Translations under genes and position numbers: made by a program
DNA from: Rhodospirillaceae bacterium
Lineage (GTDB): Bacteria > Pseudomonadota > Alphaproteobacteria > SHVZ01
Assembly (NCBI GenBank): GCA_016792585.1
Contig: JAEULB010000155.1
Span: 1 to 44,623 of the forward strand
Direction of reading: 5' to 3'
DNA length: 44,623 nt
Shown here: in pieces, positions 6,988 to 15,502 of the stretch
Position numbering within the stretch: the stretch's first letter is position 1
Layout: each line of letters starts with the position of its first letter
Notes under the pieces: model-generated
The model's input: the letters and a program-made list of their open reading frames with translations, nothing else
Databases searched by the model: none
What the model was told of the DNA's origin: nothing

Positions 6988-9012
6988 TCATTCTAGACCG
7001 ACATCGTGGAGCGGGCGGCTCCAGTCACGGGATTCGGCGACCGCACGCTCGACGTCCTCCTCCAGCATGAAGCCCTCGGCGACCAGCGCCCTTGCCGCCG
7101 CCTCGATGGCCTTCATATAGCCTTCCTTGGAGCCGTAGCGTTCGAGAATCGACCGGCGCGGATCGCCGGTCGCCTCGCGCTCTTCCCTGGTCTCGGGGAG
7201 CGGAATGTAGCTCCCGTACATCTGGTGCATGACGCCGGCGGAATTCGGCCGAACCCTGAGGCTCCAGCCGGTATAGGTGCCCAAAGGCGCCCGCACCATC
7301 GGCGCCAGCACGCCGGCGCGGTCGTTGCCGTCGGCGTCCACCGCCGGCACACCGATCGTGTATCCCTCGCGGTCGATCACCTTCGGCGGGCGGCTGACGA
7401 TGCCTTTGTCCGAATCGGGTCCGTAGTCCATGTATTCGAGCCGGTTCGGCTCCTGCGGCAAGGCCAGGCCCGGGATCTTCGGGAAGCTCTTCTTCCACTC
7501 CTCGAAGGAGACCAGCGTGCCGTCCGACCGGCGCGGGATCCGGCTCGGCGGCGGCTTGGTGCCGGACGTCGCCCAGCGGTCGATGATGTCGAGGATCCCA
7601 CGGAAGAACATCGAGGTGCGGACGATGTTGAAGTAGCTCGCCCGGATGCCCTTCTTCGGCTCCTTGATGATCGGGTCGCTCCAGTGCTGGGTCGAGAGCC
7701 AGGCATAGATGCGGACGTTCTCCGGCTGCTCCAGGTCCTCGCCCTTGGTCGTGGTGTGCACGAGGGATCCGCGCCGCACCCAATACTCGCTGGCGCTCTG
7801 GGTGTGGATCACCAGCGGGTCGGTTTCCGGCCGCTTCAGGATCGCGTCGGTCCTGCCGCTGAAATGGTCGGTGGTCTTCGCGTAGGAGAAGGGGAAGCGG
7901 TCGGATGGGTTGTAGTGGTCCTCGAACTGGCGCGAGGAGGAGACCACGAGGTTGCCGAAGCGGTTGTAGTCGAAGAGGCCGGCGCCGGCGACGTGGCTGT
8001 GCATCGCGTCGAACACGCGCTTGCCTTCGGTGTCGGCGTTGAAGCCGCGATAGAGGAAATCGCGGATCGACCGGCCGGTCTGCGAGCGGCCGAAGGCATA
8101 GGTCTTCTCGACCGTACGGCCGTTCCAGCTGAGCGGGTTGGCAACGCTCGTGTCGTTCCGGAGGAACGAGATCAGGTCGCGCACGGCCGCATGGCCGAGG
8201 CCCAGCACCAGGGGATCGCAGGCGGTGTATTCGAGCTCGTAGATCCAGCCGACCTTGAAGCCTTCCTCGATGAAGATGTCGGTCGCCGACGGCATCACGA
8301 TCTGCTCGTTGCCGCGGAACTCGTCGACGATGCGCGCACTCGGCGTGCCGATGCCGGCGAAGCGGGCGAAGCGCCACTTGTTCGAAGGGATGACCTCGCG
8401 CGGCGAGTCGGGATAGCGCCGCCGCGTCAGCACCGCGTCCTTGGTGTCGGTCGAGATCGAGGGATTCGAGCGCGTAGAGATATACCCCGAGAGCGGCAGC
8501 GAGTAGACGCCGGGCGCATCGCAGACGAACTCGGTCGCGATCCGCTGGGTCAGCTTCTTGTCGCCGTCGCGAGCCACGGGGACGTCCAGCAGCATGCGGC
8601 CGTTGCCGGGATAGAGGTCGCCCTGCCAGCCCGACCACATCGCGACATAGCCGCGTCGCATCAGGAACAGGTTGCCGGAATCGGCGAGCGTGATCGGGTC
8701 GTTGGTCGCCGGCGCGTCGTTGTAGCGGAAGAGGCGGGTGTTGCCGCGGTTGACGTACTCGTAGACCAGTCGCCTGTTGCCGCGCTCCATGTCGACGGGC
8801 TTGATGATCATGACGTCGCCGGAAAAGCGGATCAGCCCGTCCTTGTCCGTCGGCGCGTACCGGATGTCGGTGATGTCGCGGTTGCCCGGGTGCTTCGGGT
8901 CGACCGCGTAGTGGGCCCGGCCGACGATCCGCTCGTAGGCGCCGCAGTCGCCCAGGACCTCGCCGCCGGCATAGGGGAGGCGTTCGGTGACGGTGAAGCC
9001 GGTTCCGGCCAT
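6988..9012 (-). CDS. Alpha/beta hydrolase domain-containing protein (Abhydrolase_10-like)
   Basis: Large (674 aa) putative esterase or hydrolase; the substrate is unknown. It resembles the proteins named 'alpha/beta hydrolase domain-containing protein', with an N-terminal beta-rich part (FTVTERLPYAGG, then GRAHYAVDP) and a nucleophile-elbow candidate in FGRSQTGRSIRDFLYRG about midway. A catalytic His is plausible near IYAWLSTQHW or in the C-terminal third, but I cannot fix it. The ATG 9012 is preferred over the in-frame start at 9093 because GGGGGA lies about 9 bases upstream and the extra residues look non-coding. No signal peptide is visible. It is the first gene of the unit leading into recQ. 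Confidence 0.8.
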   Translation of the reverse strand: MAGTGFTVTERLPYAGGEVLGDCGAYERIVGRAHYAVDPKHPGNRDITDIRYAPTDKDGLIRFSGDVMIIKPVDMERGNRRLVYEYVNRGNTRLFRYNDAPATNDPITLADSGNLFLMRRGYVAMWSGWQGDLYPGNGRMLLDVPVARDGDKKLTQRIATEFVCDAPGVYSLPLSGYISTRSNPSISTDTKDAVLTRRRYPDSPREVIPSNKWRFARFAGIGTPSARIVDEFRGNEQIVMPSATDIFIEEGFKVGWIYELEYTACDPLVLGLGHAAVRDLISFLRNDTSVANPLSWNGRTVEKTYAFGRSQTGRSIRDFLYRGFNADTEGKRVFDAMHSHVAGAGLFDYNRFGNLVVSSSRQFEDHYNPSDRFPFSYAKTTDHFSGRTDAILKRPETDPLVIHTQSASEYWVRRGSLVHTTTKGEDLEQPENVRIYAWLSTQHWSDPIIKEPKKGIRASYFNIVRTSMFFRGILDIIDRWATSGTKPPPSRIPRRSDGTLVSFEEWKKSFPKIPGLALPQEPNRLEYMDYGPDSDKGIVSRPPKVIDREGYTIGVPAVDADGNDRAGVLAPMVRAPLGTYTGWSLRVRPNSAGVMHQMYGSYIPLPETREEREATGDPRRSILERYGSKEGYMKAIEAAARALVAEGFMLEEDVERAVAESRDWSRPLHDVGLE

Positions 9013-9085
9013 ATGCGATTTCCCCCGAGGCGGCTTGACGCCGTTGTATCGTATCTGCGTCCGCGCTCCGCTGGCGCGGGCGTTG

Positions 9086-9094
9086 ATTATCACA
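9086..9094 (-). promoter_or_regulatory. Possible extended -10 promoter for the hydrolase-recQ-aldolase unit
   Basis: On the minus strand the sequence reads TGTGATAAT, an extended -10 (TGnTATAAT, one mismatch), 74 bases before the hydrolase ATG. No good -35 is seen. The 111-base gap (9013-9123) is shared with the divergent enolase-family gene, for which I see no convincing promoter. Confidence 0.35.
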
Positions 9095-9123
9095 CACTAA
9101 ACTCGACGCACGGAAGCCGAAGG

Positions 9124-10236
9124 ATGAGCCGGATCGCCAGCATCGAGGCCCTGCCGCTTCGCATCAGCCCGAAGACGATCTGGACCTTCGTCCAGGTCAC
9201 CGATGCCGACGGCCGGACGGGCACCGGCGAGGCGACGCTGAACGCGCGCGAGGCCGATCTCGTCGCCGAGGTTGCGCGCCTCAAGCCTTACCTCGTCAAC
9301 CGGCCGGCGGAGCCCGCGCCGCTCGACGTGCCGGTGCCGGACGGCGGCGTGGTCGAGGCCTCGGTCTCCAGCGCGCTCGACCAGGCGCTCTGGGACCTGA
9401 AGGGCCAGCGCGAAGGCAAGCCGGTCTGGCAGCTTCTCGGCCCGGTGCAACGCAGGCGCGTCCCGCTCTACGCCAACATCAACCGGCGAACGGTCGATCG
9501 GCGGCCGGAAGGCTTCGCTGCGAGCGCGCGCCACGCCGCCGCCGTCGGCTTCACACGCTTCAAGGTCGCACCCTTCGACGACCTGACGCCGGCGATCGCC
9601 GATGGCGAGGCTGGACGGCCGCTGATCGACGCCGGCATTGCGCGTGTCGCGGCGGTCCGCGAGGCGGCGGGACCCGAGGCCCGCGTCATGGTCGATTGCC
9701 ACTGGCGCTTCACCGAAACCTCCGCCGAGCGCGCGATCGACCGCCTTGCCGAGCTCGATGTCGACTGGTTCGAATGCCCGGTCCCGGAGAACGCCACCAC
9801 GGTGGCGGAGCTCGTGCGCTTAAGGAAGCGCGCGAACGATGCCGGCATGGAGCTCGCCGGCCTCGAGATGGCGACGGCACCGTCGGCATTGCTGCCGTTC
9901 CTCAAGAGCGGCTGCTACGACGTCGTGATGCCGGACATCAAGTACATCGGCGGCTTCGCCGGCATGCTGCAGGCGGGTTCGCTCTGCAGGCGCTATGGCG
10001 CCGCCTGCGCGCCGCACAACCCGACCGGACCGTTCTGCCACGGTGCCAGCCTGCATGCGGCGGCGGCGCTCGACGGCTTCGACCTGCTGGAGCATCAGTA
10101 CGACGAATCCTCGCTGTTCGACCGGCTGGTCTCGGGCAGGCTGCCCGAACACGCCGGCGACGCCAGCGACCTGCCGTCGGCCCCCGGCCTCGGCTTCGCG
10201 CTCGATGCGGAACTCGCGCGCGAGCTCCGCGCATGA
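9124..10236 (+). CDS. Mandelate racemase/muconate lactonizing enzyme family protein (first)
   Basis: Enolase-superfamily enzyme, probably an acid-sugar dehydratase or an epimerase. The Mg2+ and base residues can be followed: Lys in FTRFKVAPFDD, Asp in MVDCHWRF, Glu in DWFECPVPE, the third acidic site in AGLEMAT, the lysine in MPDIKYIGG, and the His of CAPHNPTGP. The N-terminal capping domain (ASIEALPLRI) and the barrel are complete at 370 aa. The start ATG 9124 follows GAAGG closely. Its stop overlaps the next ATG (ATGA at 10233), making it the first gene of a three-gene operon with a split UxaA-type dehydratase. The substrate is not predictable from sequence alone. Confidence 0.88.
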   Translation: MSRIASIEALPLRISPKTIWTFVQVTDADGRTGTGEATLNAREADLVAEVARLKPYLVNRPAEPAPLDVPVPDGGVVEASVSSALDQALWDLKGQREGKPVWQLLGPVQRRRVPLYANINRRTVDRRPEGFAASARHAAAVGFTRFKVAPFDDLTPAIADGEAGRPLIDAGIARVAAVREAAGPEARVMVDCHWRFTETSAERAIDRLAELDVDWFECPVPENATTVAELVRLRKRANDAGMELAGLEMATAPSALLPFLKSGCYDVVMPDIKYIGGFAGMLQAGSLCRRYGAACAPHNPTGPFCHGASLHAAAALDGFDLLEHQYDESSLFDRLVSGRLPEHAGDASDLPSAPGLGFALDAELARELRA

Positions 10237-11402
10237 CCAACCAGCCGACGTTCCTCGGCTATCACCGTGCGGACGGCAGCGTCGGCGTGCGTAACCACAT
10301 GCTGGTGCTCTCGGTCGGCGGCCTCACGATCCCGACCGCGCGCCGCATCGCCGCCTCGATCAAGGGCGCGGTGATCGTCGGGTTCCCCTACAACGCCGGC
10401 AGTCTTCTCGGCGAGGATCGCGCCACCTGGAAGCGCGCGATGCTTGCGATGGCCGTGCATCCGAATGTCGGCGCGGTGCTGCTGGTCGGCGACAACCCGC
10501 CGGTCGCGGCCGAGGTCGCCGAGCATGCGCGGAAGGCCGGCCGGCCCCATGCGGTGATGACGCTTGACGACTGCAACCACGACGCGGTCACGCTGACCGA
10601 GCGCGGCATCCGTGCCGGCGCCAGGATGGCGATGGCGATCTCGGTCGACCGGCGCGCACCGGCGCCGTTGTCGGCGCTGACATTAGGCCTCGAATGCGGG
10701 CGCTCGGATCCGAGCTCGGGCCTCGTCTCCAATCCCCTGCTCGGCCGCATGGCCGACCGCATGGTCGATGGCGGCGGGCGTGCGATGATCGGCGAGACCG
10801 TCGAATGGCTCGGCGCCGAGCATCGCCTGGAAAAGCGCGCGGCGACGCCCGAGGTGGCGAAGGCGATCCGCGACGCCGTGCTTCGCCGCGAGCAATGGGC
10901 GATCAGCCACGGGCTCGATCTCACCGGCAACAATCCGGGGCCGGCCAATATCGCCGGCGGATTGTCGAGCATCGAGGAGAAGGCTTTGGGCAACATCGCC
11001 AAGAGCGGCAGCCGGCCGATCCAGGGCGTGCTCAAGTACGGCGAGGCGGCGCCGAAGCCCGGCTGCTGGGTCATGGACGCGCCGGCCTATGCGTCGGAGT
11101 CGCTGACCGGCTTCACCGCCGCCGGCGCGCAGCTGATGCTGTTCACGACCGGCGTCGGCAACAGCTTCGTCTCGGCGCTGGCGCCGACGATCAAGGTCTG
11201 CGCCAACCCCGAGACCTGTGCCAGGGTCGGCGAGCAGCTCGACCTCGACGCGCACAAGGTCTTCACCGGCGAGGAGACGCCGGAGTCCGCCGCCGATCGC
11301 CTGTGGGTGCGGATGATGCAGGTCGCCGATGGCGCTGCCACCTGGGGCGAGATCCTGGGCGAGGGCGACGAGATCGTCGCGCGCTACGGGCAGGCGATGT
11401 GA
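10233..11402 (+). CDS. UxaA-family dehydratase/lyase, large subunit
   Basis: Resembles the C-terminal catalytic part of D-altronate and galactarate dehydratases and the large subunit SuyB of (2R)-sulfolactate sulfo-lyase. Features: the N-terminal signature FLGYHRADGSVGVRNHMLVLS, Cys in LDDCNHDAV, GLECGRSDPSSGL, and a late Cys pair in VCANPETC; these cysteines are candidates for metal or Fe-S binding. At 389 aa it lacks the SAF domain that single-chain UxaA carries at its N-terminus; that domain is the separate next gene. It overlaps the preceding gene by ATGA and the next by TGATG, so expression should be stoichiometric. Function: elimination of water (or sulfite) from a hydroxy acid; the exact substrate is open. 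Confidence 0.88.
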   Translation: MTNQPTFLGYHRADGSVGVRNHMLVLSVGGLTIPTARRIAASIKGAVIVGFPYNAGSLLGEDRATWKRAMLAMAVHPNVGAVLLVGDNPPVAAEVAEHARKAGRPHAVMTLDDCNHDAVTLTERGIRAGARMAMAISVDRRAPAPLSALTLGLECGRSDPSSGLVSNPLLGRMADRMVDGGGRAMIGETVEWLGAEHRLEKRAATPEVAKAIRDAVLRREQWAISHGLDLTGNNPGPANIAGGLSSIEEKALGNIAKSGSRPIQGVLKYGEAAPKPGCWVMDAPAYASESLTGFTAAGAQLMLFTTGVGNSFVSALAPTIKVCANPETCARVGEQLDLDAHKVFTGEETPESAADRLWVRMMQVADGAATWGEILGEGDEIVARYGQAM

Positions 11403-11668
11403 TGGACGCGATCCGTCTCAGCCCCGACGACAATGTCGCGACCCTGCTACGGGCGGTCGCGAAGGGAGAGCGCGTGCGTGTCGGCGGCGACGAGATCGTG
11501 GCGGCAGAGAGCATCGCGCTTTGCCACAAGATCGCGCTGGTCGACCTGAAGCCCGGCGACCGCGTTCTCAAATACGGCGATCCGATCGGCGAGGCGACGC
11601 AGGCGATTGCCGCCGGCGCGCATGTTCACGTGCACAATCTGAGAAGCCTCAGGGCACGCGCGCGCTAG
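11402..11668 (+). CDS. SAF-domain small subunit of UxaA-type dehydratase
   Basis: 88-aa protein equal to the SAF domain of altronate dehydratase or to the small subunit SuyA of sulfolactate sulfo-lyase. Motifs: an N-terminal RLSPDDNVATLLRAV strand-turn and the stretch CHKIALVDLKPGDRVLKYG with GxxIGEAT, which forms the substrate-binding beta-clip in this family. Its ATG overlaps the large-subunit stop (TGATG), as expected for a heteromeric enzyme. The stop TAG at 11666-11668 shares its bases with the stop of the convergent benE-type gene. Confidence 0.88.
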   Translation: MDAIRLSPDDNVATLLRAVAKGERVRVGGDEIVAAESIALCHKIALVDLKPGDRVLKYGDPIGEATQAIAAGAHVHVHNLRSLRARAR

Positions 11669-12810
11669 CGCTTCCAGAGCGCGCTCAGCCCCAGTGTCAC
11701 CAGGCCCGCGGCCAAGCCCCAGAACGCCGAGCCGATGCCGAGGAACGAGAAGCCGGAGGCGGTGACCGCAAGCGTCAGCGTCGCGGCGATCCGGTCCTTC
11801 TCGTCCGCCATCGCCGATCCCAGCGCGCCCGACAGGGCACCCAGCAGCGCGGTGCCGGCGATCGTGACGATCAGCGCCTGCGGCAACGCGTAGAACAGGC
11901 TCACCAGCGAGGCGCCGAAAACAGCCAGCACCAGATAGGCAGCGCCGTAGATTGGCCCGGTCATCCAGCGCTTGTCCTTGTCCGGATGCGCGTCCGGTCC
12001 GGTGCAGATCGAGGCGCTGATGGCGGCGAGGTTGCTGGCATGCGCACCGAACGGCGCGGTCGCGAGCGAGGCGAGGCCGGTGACCGCGATGATCGAGCGT
12101 GACGGCACCTGATGATAGCCGGCGGCCCTGAGCACCGCGAAGCCGGGAAGGTTCTGCGATGCCATGGTGACGAGGTAGAGCGGCACGCCGAGGCCGATCA
12201 ACACCGCCAGGTCGAAGGTCGGCGCGATGAAGGTGAGGGAGGACAGCGTGATCTCCGGCATCGGGCCGTTGAGGCCCAGGACGTGGGCGAGGATCACGCC
12301 GACGGCGAGCACGATCAGCACCGCACCGAACGGGCTGACCAGCCGCATCACCAGGAAGAGGCCGACCAGCGGCAGCACCAGCATCGGTGCGGCTTGCGCG
12401 CTGTCGAAGACGGCAATCACGAAGCGGATCAGCACGCCGGCCAGCATCGCGGCCGCGACCGAGGTCGGCAGGCGCTCGATCCAGGCGCTCAAGGGCCGGA
12501 AGAGGGCGGTAAGCACCATCAGCGCGTTGGCGAGCAGGAACGCGCCGACCGCGGCCGACATCGAGACGCCGGAGGAAGCGGCGATCAACGCCGCGCCCGG
12601 CGTCGACCAGGCGGTCACGATCGGCAGGCGATGGCGGATGCTCAGGATCGGCGTGGTGACCGCCATGGTGAGGCAGAGCGCCGTGACCCAGGAAGAGGTC
12701 TCTTCCGGCGTGGCGCCGACGGCCTGGGTGGCCGCGAGGACCACGGCGAGCGCGCCGAAGAACCCGACGATCACCGCGACCAAGGCCGAGACGACGACCG
12801 ACCCGCGCAT
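11665..12810 (-). CDS. benE: BenE-family benzoate/H+ symporter-like transporter
   Basis: Inner-membrane importer of the benzoate:H+ symporter family, about twelve hydrophobic segments in 381 aa. Recognisable stretches include PIVTAWSTPGAALIAAS and PFGAHASNLAAISASICTG, near-invariant in BenE proteins. The start ATG 12810 has GGAG about 7 bases upstream; the frame continues to a TTG at 12858, which is less likely. Benzoate catabolic genes are absent here; the neighbours suggest it may import a carboxylic or sugar acid for the flanking enolase-family enzymes. That is inference from position. It is divergent from the second enolase-family gene, with a 74-base gap. Confidence 0.88.
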   Translation of the reverse strand: MRGSVVVSALVAVIVGFFGALAVVLAATQAVGATPEETSSWVTALCLTMAVTTPILSIRHRLPIVTAWSTPGAALIAASSGVSMSAAVGAFLLANALMVLTALFRPLSAWIERLPTSVAAAMLAGVLIRFVIAVFDSAQAAPMLVLPLVGLFLVMRLVSPFGAVLIVLAVGVILAHVLGLNGPMPEITLSSLTFIAPTFDLAVLIGLGVPLYLVTMASQNLPGFAVLRAAGYHQVPSRSIIAVTGLASLATAPFGAHASNLAAISASICTGPDAHPDKDKRWMTGPIYGAAYLVLAVFGASLVSLFYALPQALIVTIAGTALLGALSGALGSAMADEKDRIAATLTLAVTASGFSFLGIGSAFWGLAAGLVTLGLSALWKR

Positions 12811-12884
12811 TCCAGACTCCGATGGTTCCCCTGGCGGCCGGGCGGCCGGGTCGCGCAAGATAACCGTAAAGTCCGGGGAGTCAC

Positions 12885-14108
12885 ATGCGCATCACCGCCG
12901 TCGATACGGTCCAGGTCGAAGCCTGGCCGCACCTGATCTGGGTCCGCGTCCATACCGACGAGGGGCTGATCGGGCTTGGCGAGACCAGCTATCACACGGA
13001 GGCGGTCGCCGGGTACATCCACCAGGTCGCCGCGCCCTATCTCGTCGGCAAGGACCCGACGCGGATCGACCTGCATCACAGGACGCTGACCAAGAGCCTG
13101 ATGGCGCTGGTCGCCTATCGCGGATCGGCGGCCGAGATCCGCTCGATCGCGGCCCTCGACATCGCGCTCTGGGACATCCTCGGCCAGAAGGCCGGCATGC
13201 CGATCTACATGCTGCTGGGCGGCCTCTCGCGCGACACGATCGCGGTCTACAACACCTGCAACGCCTATCGCCCGGGATGGAAGCGCCGGCCTGGCGATCC
13301 CGGCGAGGGCTACTGGCGCCTGCTGCCGGCGGGCAAGCCGGAAGGGCCGTACGAGGACCTCGACGGCTTCATCAACCGCGCCGACGAGCTCGCCGAGAGC
13401 CTGCTCGCCGAAGGCATCCGGGCGATGAAGATCTATCCGTTCAATGCCGCGGCCGAGGCTTCGGGCGGATTGCATCTCTCGGCCGCCGATCTCAAGACGG
13501 CGCTCGAGCCGTTCCGGAAGGCGCGCAAGAAGGTCGGCGACAGGATCGACATCATGGTCGACTTCCACTCGCTCTGGAACCTGACCCAGGCGAAGCGCAT
13601 CGCGCATGCGCTCGAGGAGTTCGAGCCCTACTGGCTGGAAGACCCGGTCAAGATGGACAACTTCGATGTCCTGAAGGACTACGCGGATTCGACCCGGCTC
13701 ACGGTCTGCGGCAGCGAGACTCTGGGCACCCGCGCCGACTTCCGCGAGGTGATCGAGCGCCGCGCGGTCGGCATCGTGATGTTCGACACCTCGTGGATCG
13801 GCGGCATCTCGGAGGCGCGCAAGGTGGCGGCGTTGGCCGAGACGCATCATCTGCCGGTTGCGCCCCACGACGCGACCGGGCCGATCACGCTGATCTCCGG
13901 CAATCACGTGGTGATGAACGCGCCGAACGGCCTGATCCAGGAGATCGTGCGCAGCTATTACTACAGCTGGTATCGCGACATCGTCACCGAGATGCCGAAG
14001 ATCGAGAATGGCATGATGCACCCGCTGCCCGGCCCCGGCCTCGGCACGCAGCTGCAGCCGGGCGTGCTGAAGCGCAAGGACACGAAGGTCAGGACGACGA
14101 AGGCTTGA
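12885..14108 (+). CDS. Mandelate racemase/muconate lactonizing enzyme family protein (second)
   Basis: Enolase-superfamily enzyme, closest in look to acid-sugar dehydratases such as gluconate or galactonate dehydratase. The residues run in the usual order: the capping domain with GLGETSYHTEAV, Lys in AMKIYPFN, Asp in IMVDFHSLW, Glu in PYWLEDPV, Glu in VCGSETLGTR, and His in APHDATGP as the likely general acid/base. At 407 aa it is full length. GGGGAG lies 4 bases before ATG 12885, an excellent ribosome binding site. It differs clearly from the first enolase-family protein, so it is not a recent duplicate. Its 3' end overlaps the convergent HD-domain gene by 20 bases. Confidence 0.88.
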   Translation: MRITAVDTVQVEAWPHLIWVRVHTDEGLIGLGETSYHTEAVAGYIHQVAAPYLVGKDPTRIDLHHRTLTKSLMALVAYRGSAAEIRSIAALDIALWDILGQKAGMPIYMLLGGLSRDTIAVYNTCNAYRPGWKRRPGDPGEGYWRLLPAGKPEGPYEDLDGFINRADELAESLLAEGIRAMKIYPFNAAAEASGGLHLSAADLKTALEPFRKARKKVGDRIDIMVDFHSLWNLTQAKRIAHALEEFEPYWLEDPVKMDNFDVLKDYADSTRLTVCGSETLGTRADFREVIERRAVGIVMFDTSWIGGISEARKVAALAETHHLPVAPHDATGPITLISGNHVVMNAPNGLIQEIVRSYYYSWYRDIVTEMPKIENGMMHPLPGPGLGTQLQPGVLKRKDTKVRTTKA

Positions 14109-14643
14109 GCCCCGCCTCGATGTGCCGGCGGTAGTAGGCGAGGTCCGGCGTCTTCAGGTCCGGCACCTTGGCGAGGTCGTCCCACTTGCGCAGGCGGAGC
14201 GCGTCGGCGGCACCGGGAAGGGCCAGGAACGACCGCGCCTCGCCATTCGTGAACGGCCCGCCCTGTACCTTGAGCGAGAGCACCGAGGCTTCCGACAGCG
14301 TCGCGAAGTAGCCGGGCTCGGTGGTGACGAGGCATCGCTTGGCGGCGACGTGGCGGCGGATCGGCTCGATCACCTCCGGTTTGAACCAGCGCGCGAGATA
14401 GCCCGAGCCGATGTCCTCGTGCTGGCGGTCGATGCCGGATGCCGCCGCGCCTGCCGCGTGCTTGTCGACCAGGTGGCCGACGTCGTGCAGAAGGGCGGCG
14501 GCGATGAGGGCCTCGTCGGCGCCGTCGGCCTCGGCGAGCGCCGCCGACTGCAGCGCGTGCGCGAGCTGCGTGATCGGTTCGCCCGCATACAGCTCGCCGC
14601 CGTACGAGGCATAGAGCGCCAGCAGCTCGTCGACGATTTTCAT
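14089..14643 (-). CDS. HD-domain protein resembling the di-iron oxygenase PhnZ
   Basis: 184-aa HD protein. PhnZ is a mixed-valence di-iron oxygenase that cleaves a 2-amino-1-hydroxyethylphosphonate C-P bond; here the expected iron ligands can be matched as His29, His53-Asp54, His75, His98 and Asp156. Tyr19 and Glu22 stand where PhnZ has its substrate-gating Tyr24 and Glu27, an arrangement ordinary HD phosphohydrolases lack. PhnY, the hydroxylase partner of PhnZ, is not in the window, so the substrate may differ. The gene follows the creatininase-family gene by 10 bases and is probably co-transcribed. An alternative reading is a plain HD phosphohydrolase. Confidence 0.8.
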   Translation of the reverse strand: MKIVDELLALYASYGGELYAGEPITQLAHALQSAALAEADGADEALIAAALLHDVGHLVDKHAAGAAASGIDRQHEDIGSGYLARWFKPEVIEPIRRHVAAKRCLVTTEPGYFATLSEASVLSLKVQGGPFTNGEARSFLALPGAADALRLRKWDDLAKVPDLKTPDLAYYRRHIEAGLKPSSS

Positions 14644-14653
14644 GCTCGCGGGA

Positions 14654-15400
14654 TCACTCCTGCGCCATGAATTTCTTGTAGTCGTCGATCACGTCGGCGA
14701 CCGACGCCTCGGTCAGCTTCTTGCCGGCCTCGGGCGACGCCAGCGACGGGTCGGAGCCGATGCGGCCGTCGGGGAAGGTGCGGCGATAGTCCTCGGCGTC
14801 GTAGAAGCCGCGCTTGGCCTTGCCGGTCCACTCCATCTGCGCCTTCTTGATGAACTCGGGATACGCGTATTGCGTGACCGAGACCTCGGAGGCGGTGGCG
14901 TGGCTGCCGTCCTTGTCGCCGAACAGGTCGCTCGCCAGCTTCTTGGTGCGCTCGCCCTCCCACCAGCCGCGGAGCAGGCAGCGGATCGGCGGCTGGTTGG
15001 ATCCCCGCTGGTAGCTCGACTCGGCGTAGATCTCGGAGAAGGCGGCGGTGGTCGTGGCGATGTTGCCGCCATGGCCGTTCAGGAAATAGAAGCGCTCGAA
15101 GCCGTGGCGGCGGAGCGAGCCGACATAGTCCTGGATCACCATCATCAGCGTCGAGGGGCGGAGCGCGATCGAGCCGGCGAAAGCCAGGTGATGCTGCGCC
15201 ATGCCGACCGAGATCGTGGGGCCGACCAGGATGTCCATCTCCTCGCCGACCTTCTTGCCGATGAACTCGGGGCAGATCGCGTCGGTGCCGATCAGGCCGT
15301 TGGGGCCGTGCTGCTCGGTCGAGCCGATCGGGATCAGGATGCCCGTCGACTTCTTCAGGTAGGACTCGACCTCGGACCAGGTGCACAGATGCAGCAGCAT
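14654..15400 (-). CDS. Creatininase-family amidohydrolase
   Basis: Metal-dependent amide hydrolase of the creatininase fold (creatinine amidohydrolase, MftE and FAPy-type deformylase relatives). Motifs: PIGSTEQHGPN with metal-binding Glu and His near the N-terminus, LIGTDA, and YFLNGHGGNIATT with the second His; a Glu in the later ATASEVSVTQYA is a further ligand candidate. The length of 248 aa is usual. The start ATG 15400 follows GAGG; longer readings upstream do not match the family. It is the first gene of a two-gene unit with the PhnZ-like protein. The true substrate is unknown. Confidence 0.88.
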   Translation of the reverse strand: MLLHLCTWSEVESYLKKSTGILIPIGSTEQHGPNGLIGTDAICPEFIGKKVGEEMDILVGPTISVGMAQHHLAFAGSIALRPSTLMMVIQDYVGSLRRHGFERFYFLNGHGGNIATTTAAFSEIYAESSYQRGSNQPPIRCLLRGWWEGERTKKLASDLFGDKDGSHATASEVSVTQYAYPEFIKKAQMEWTGKAKRGFYDAEDYRRTFPDGRIGSDPSLASPEAGKKLTEASVADVIDDYKKFMAQE

Positions 15401-15502
15401 GGATGCCTCGTTGCGTGGAGATCGGCGAAGCTTACGAGCGGGCGGGAGCAGGGAGCAAGCAACGGATAGGGCGGGGGTTGAGAGCTGTGCTAGCGTCTCC
15501 GC

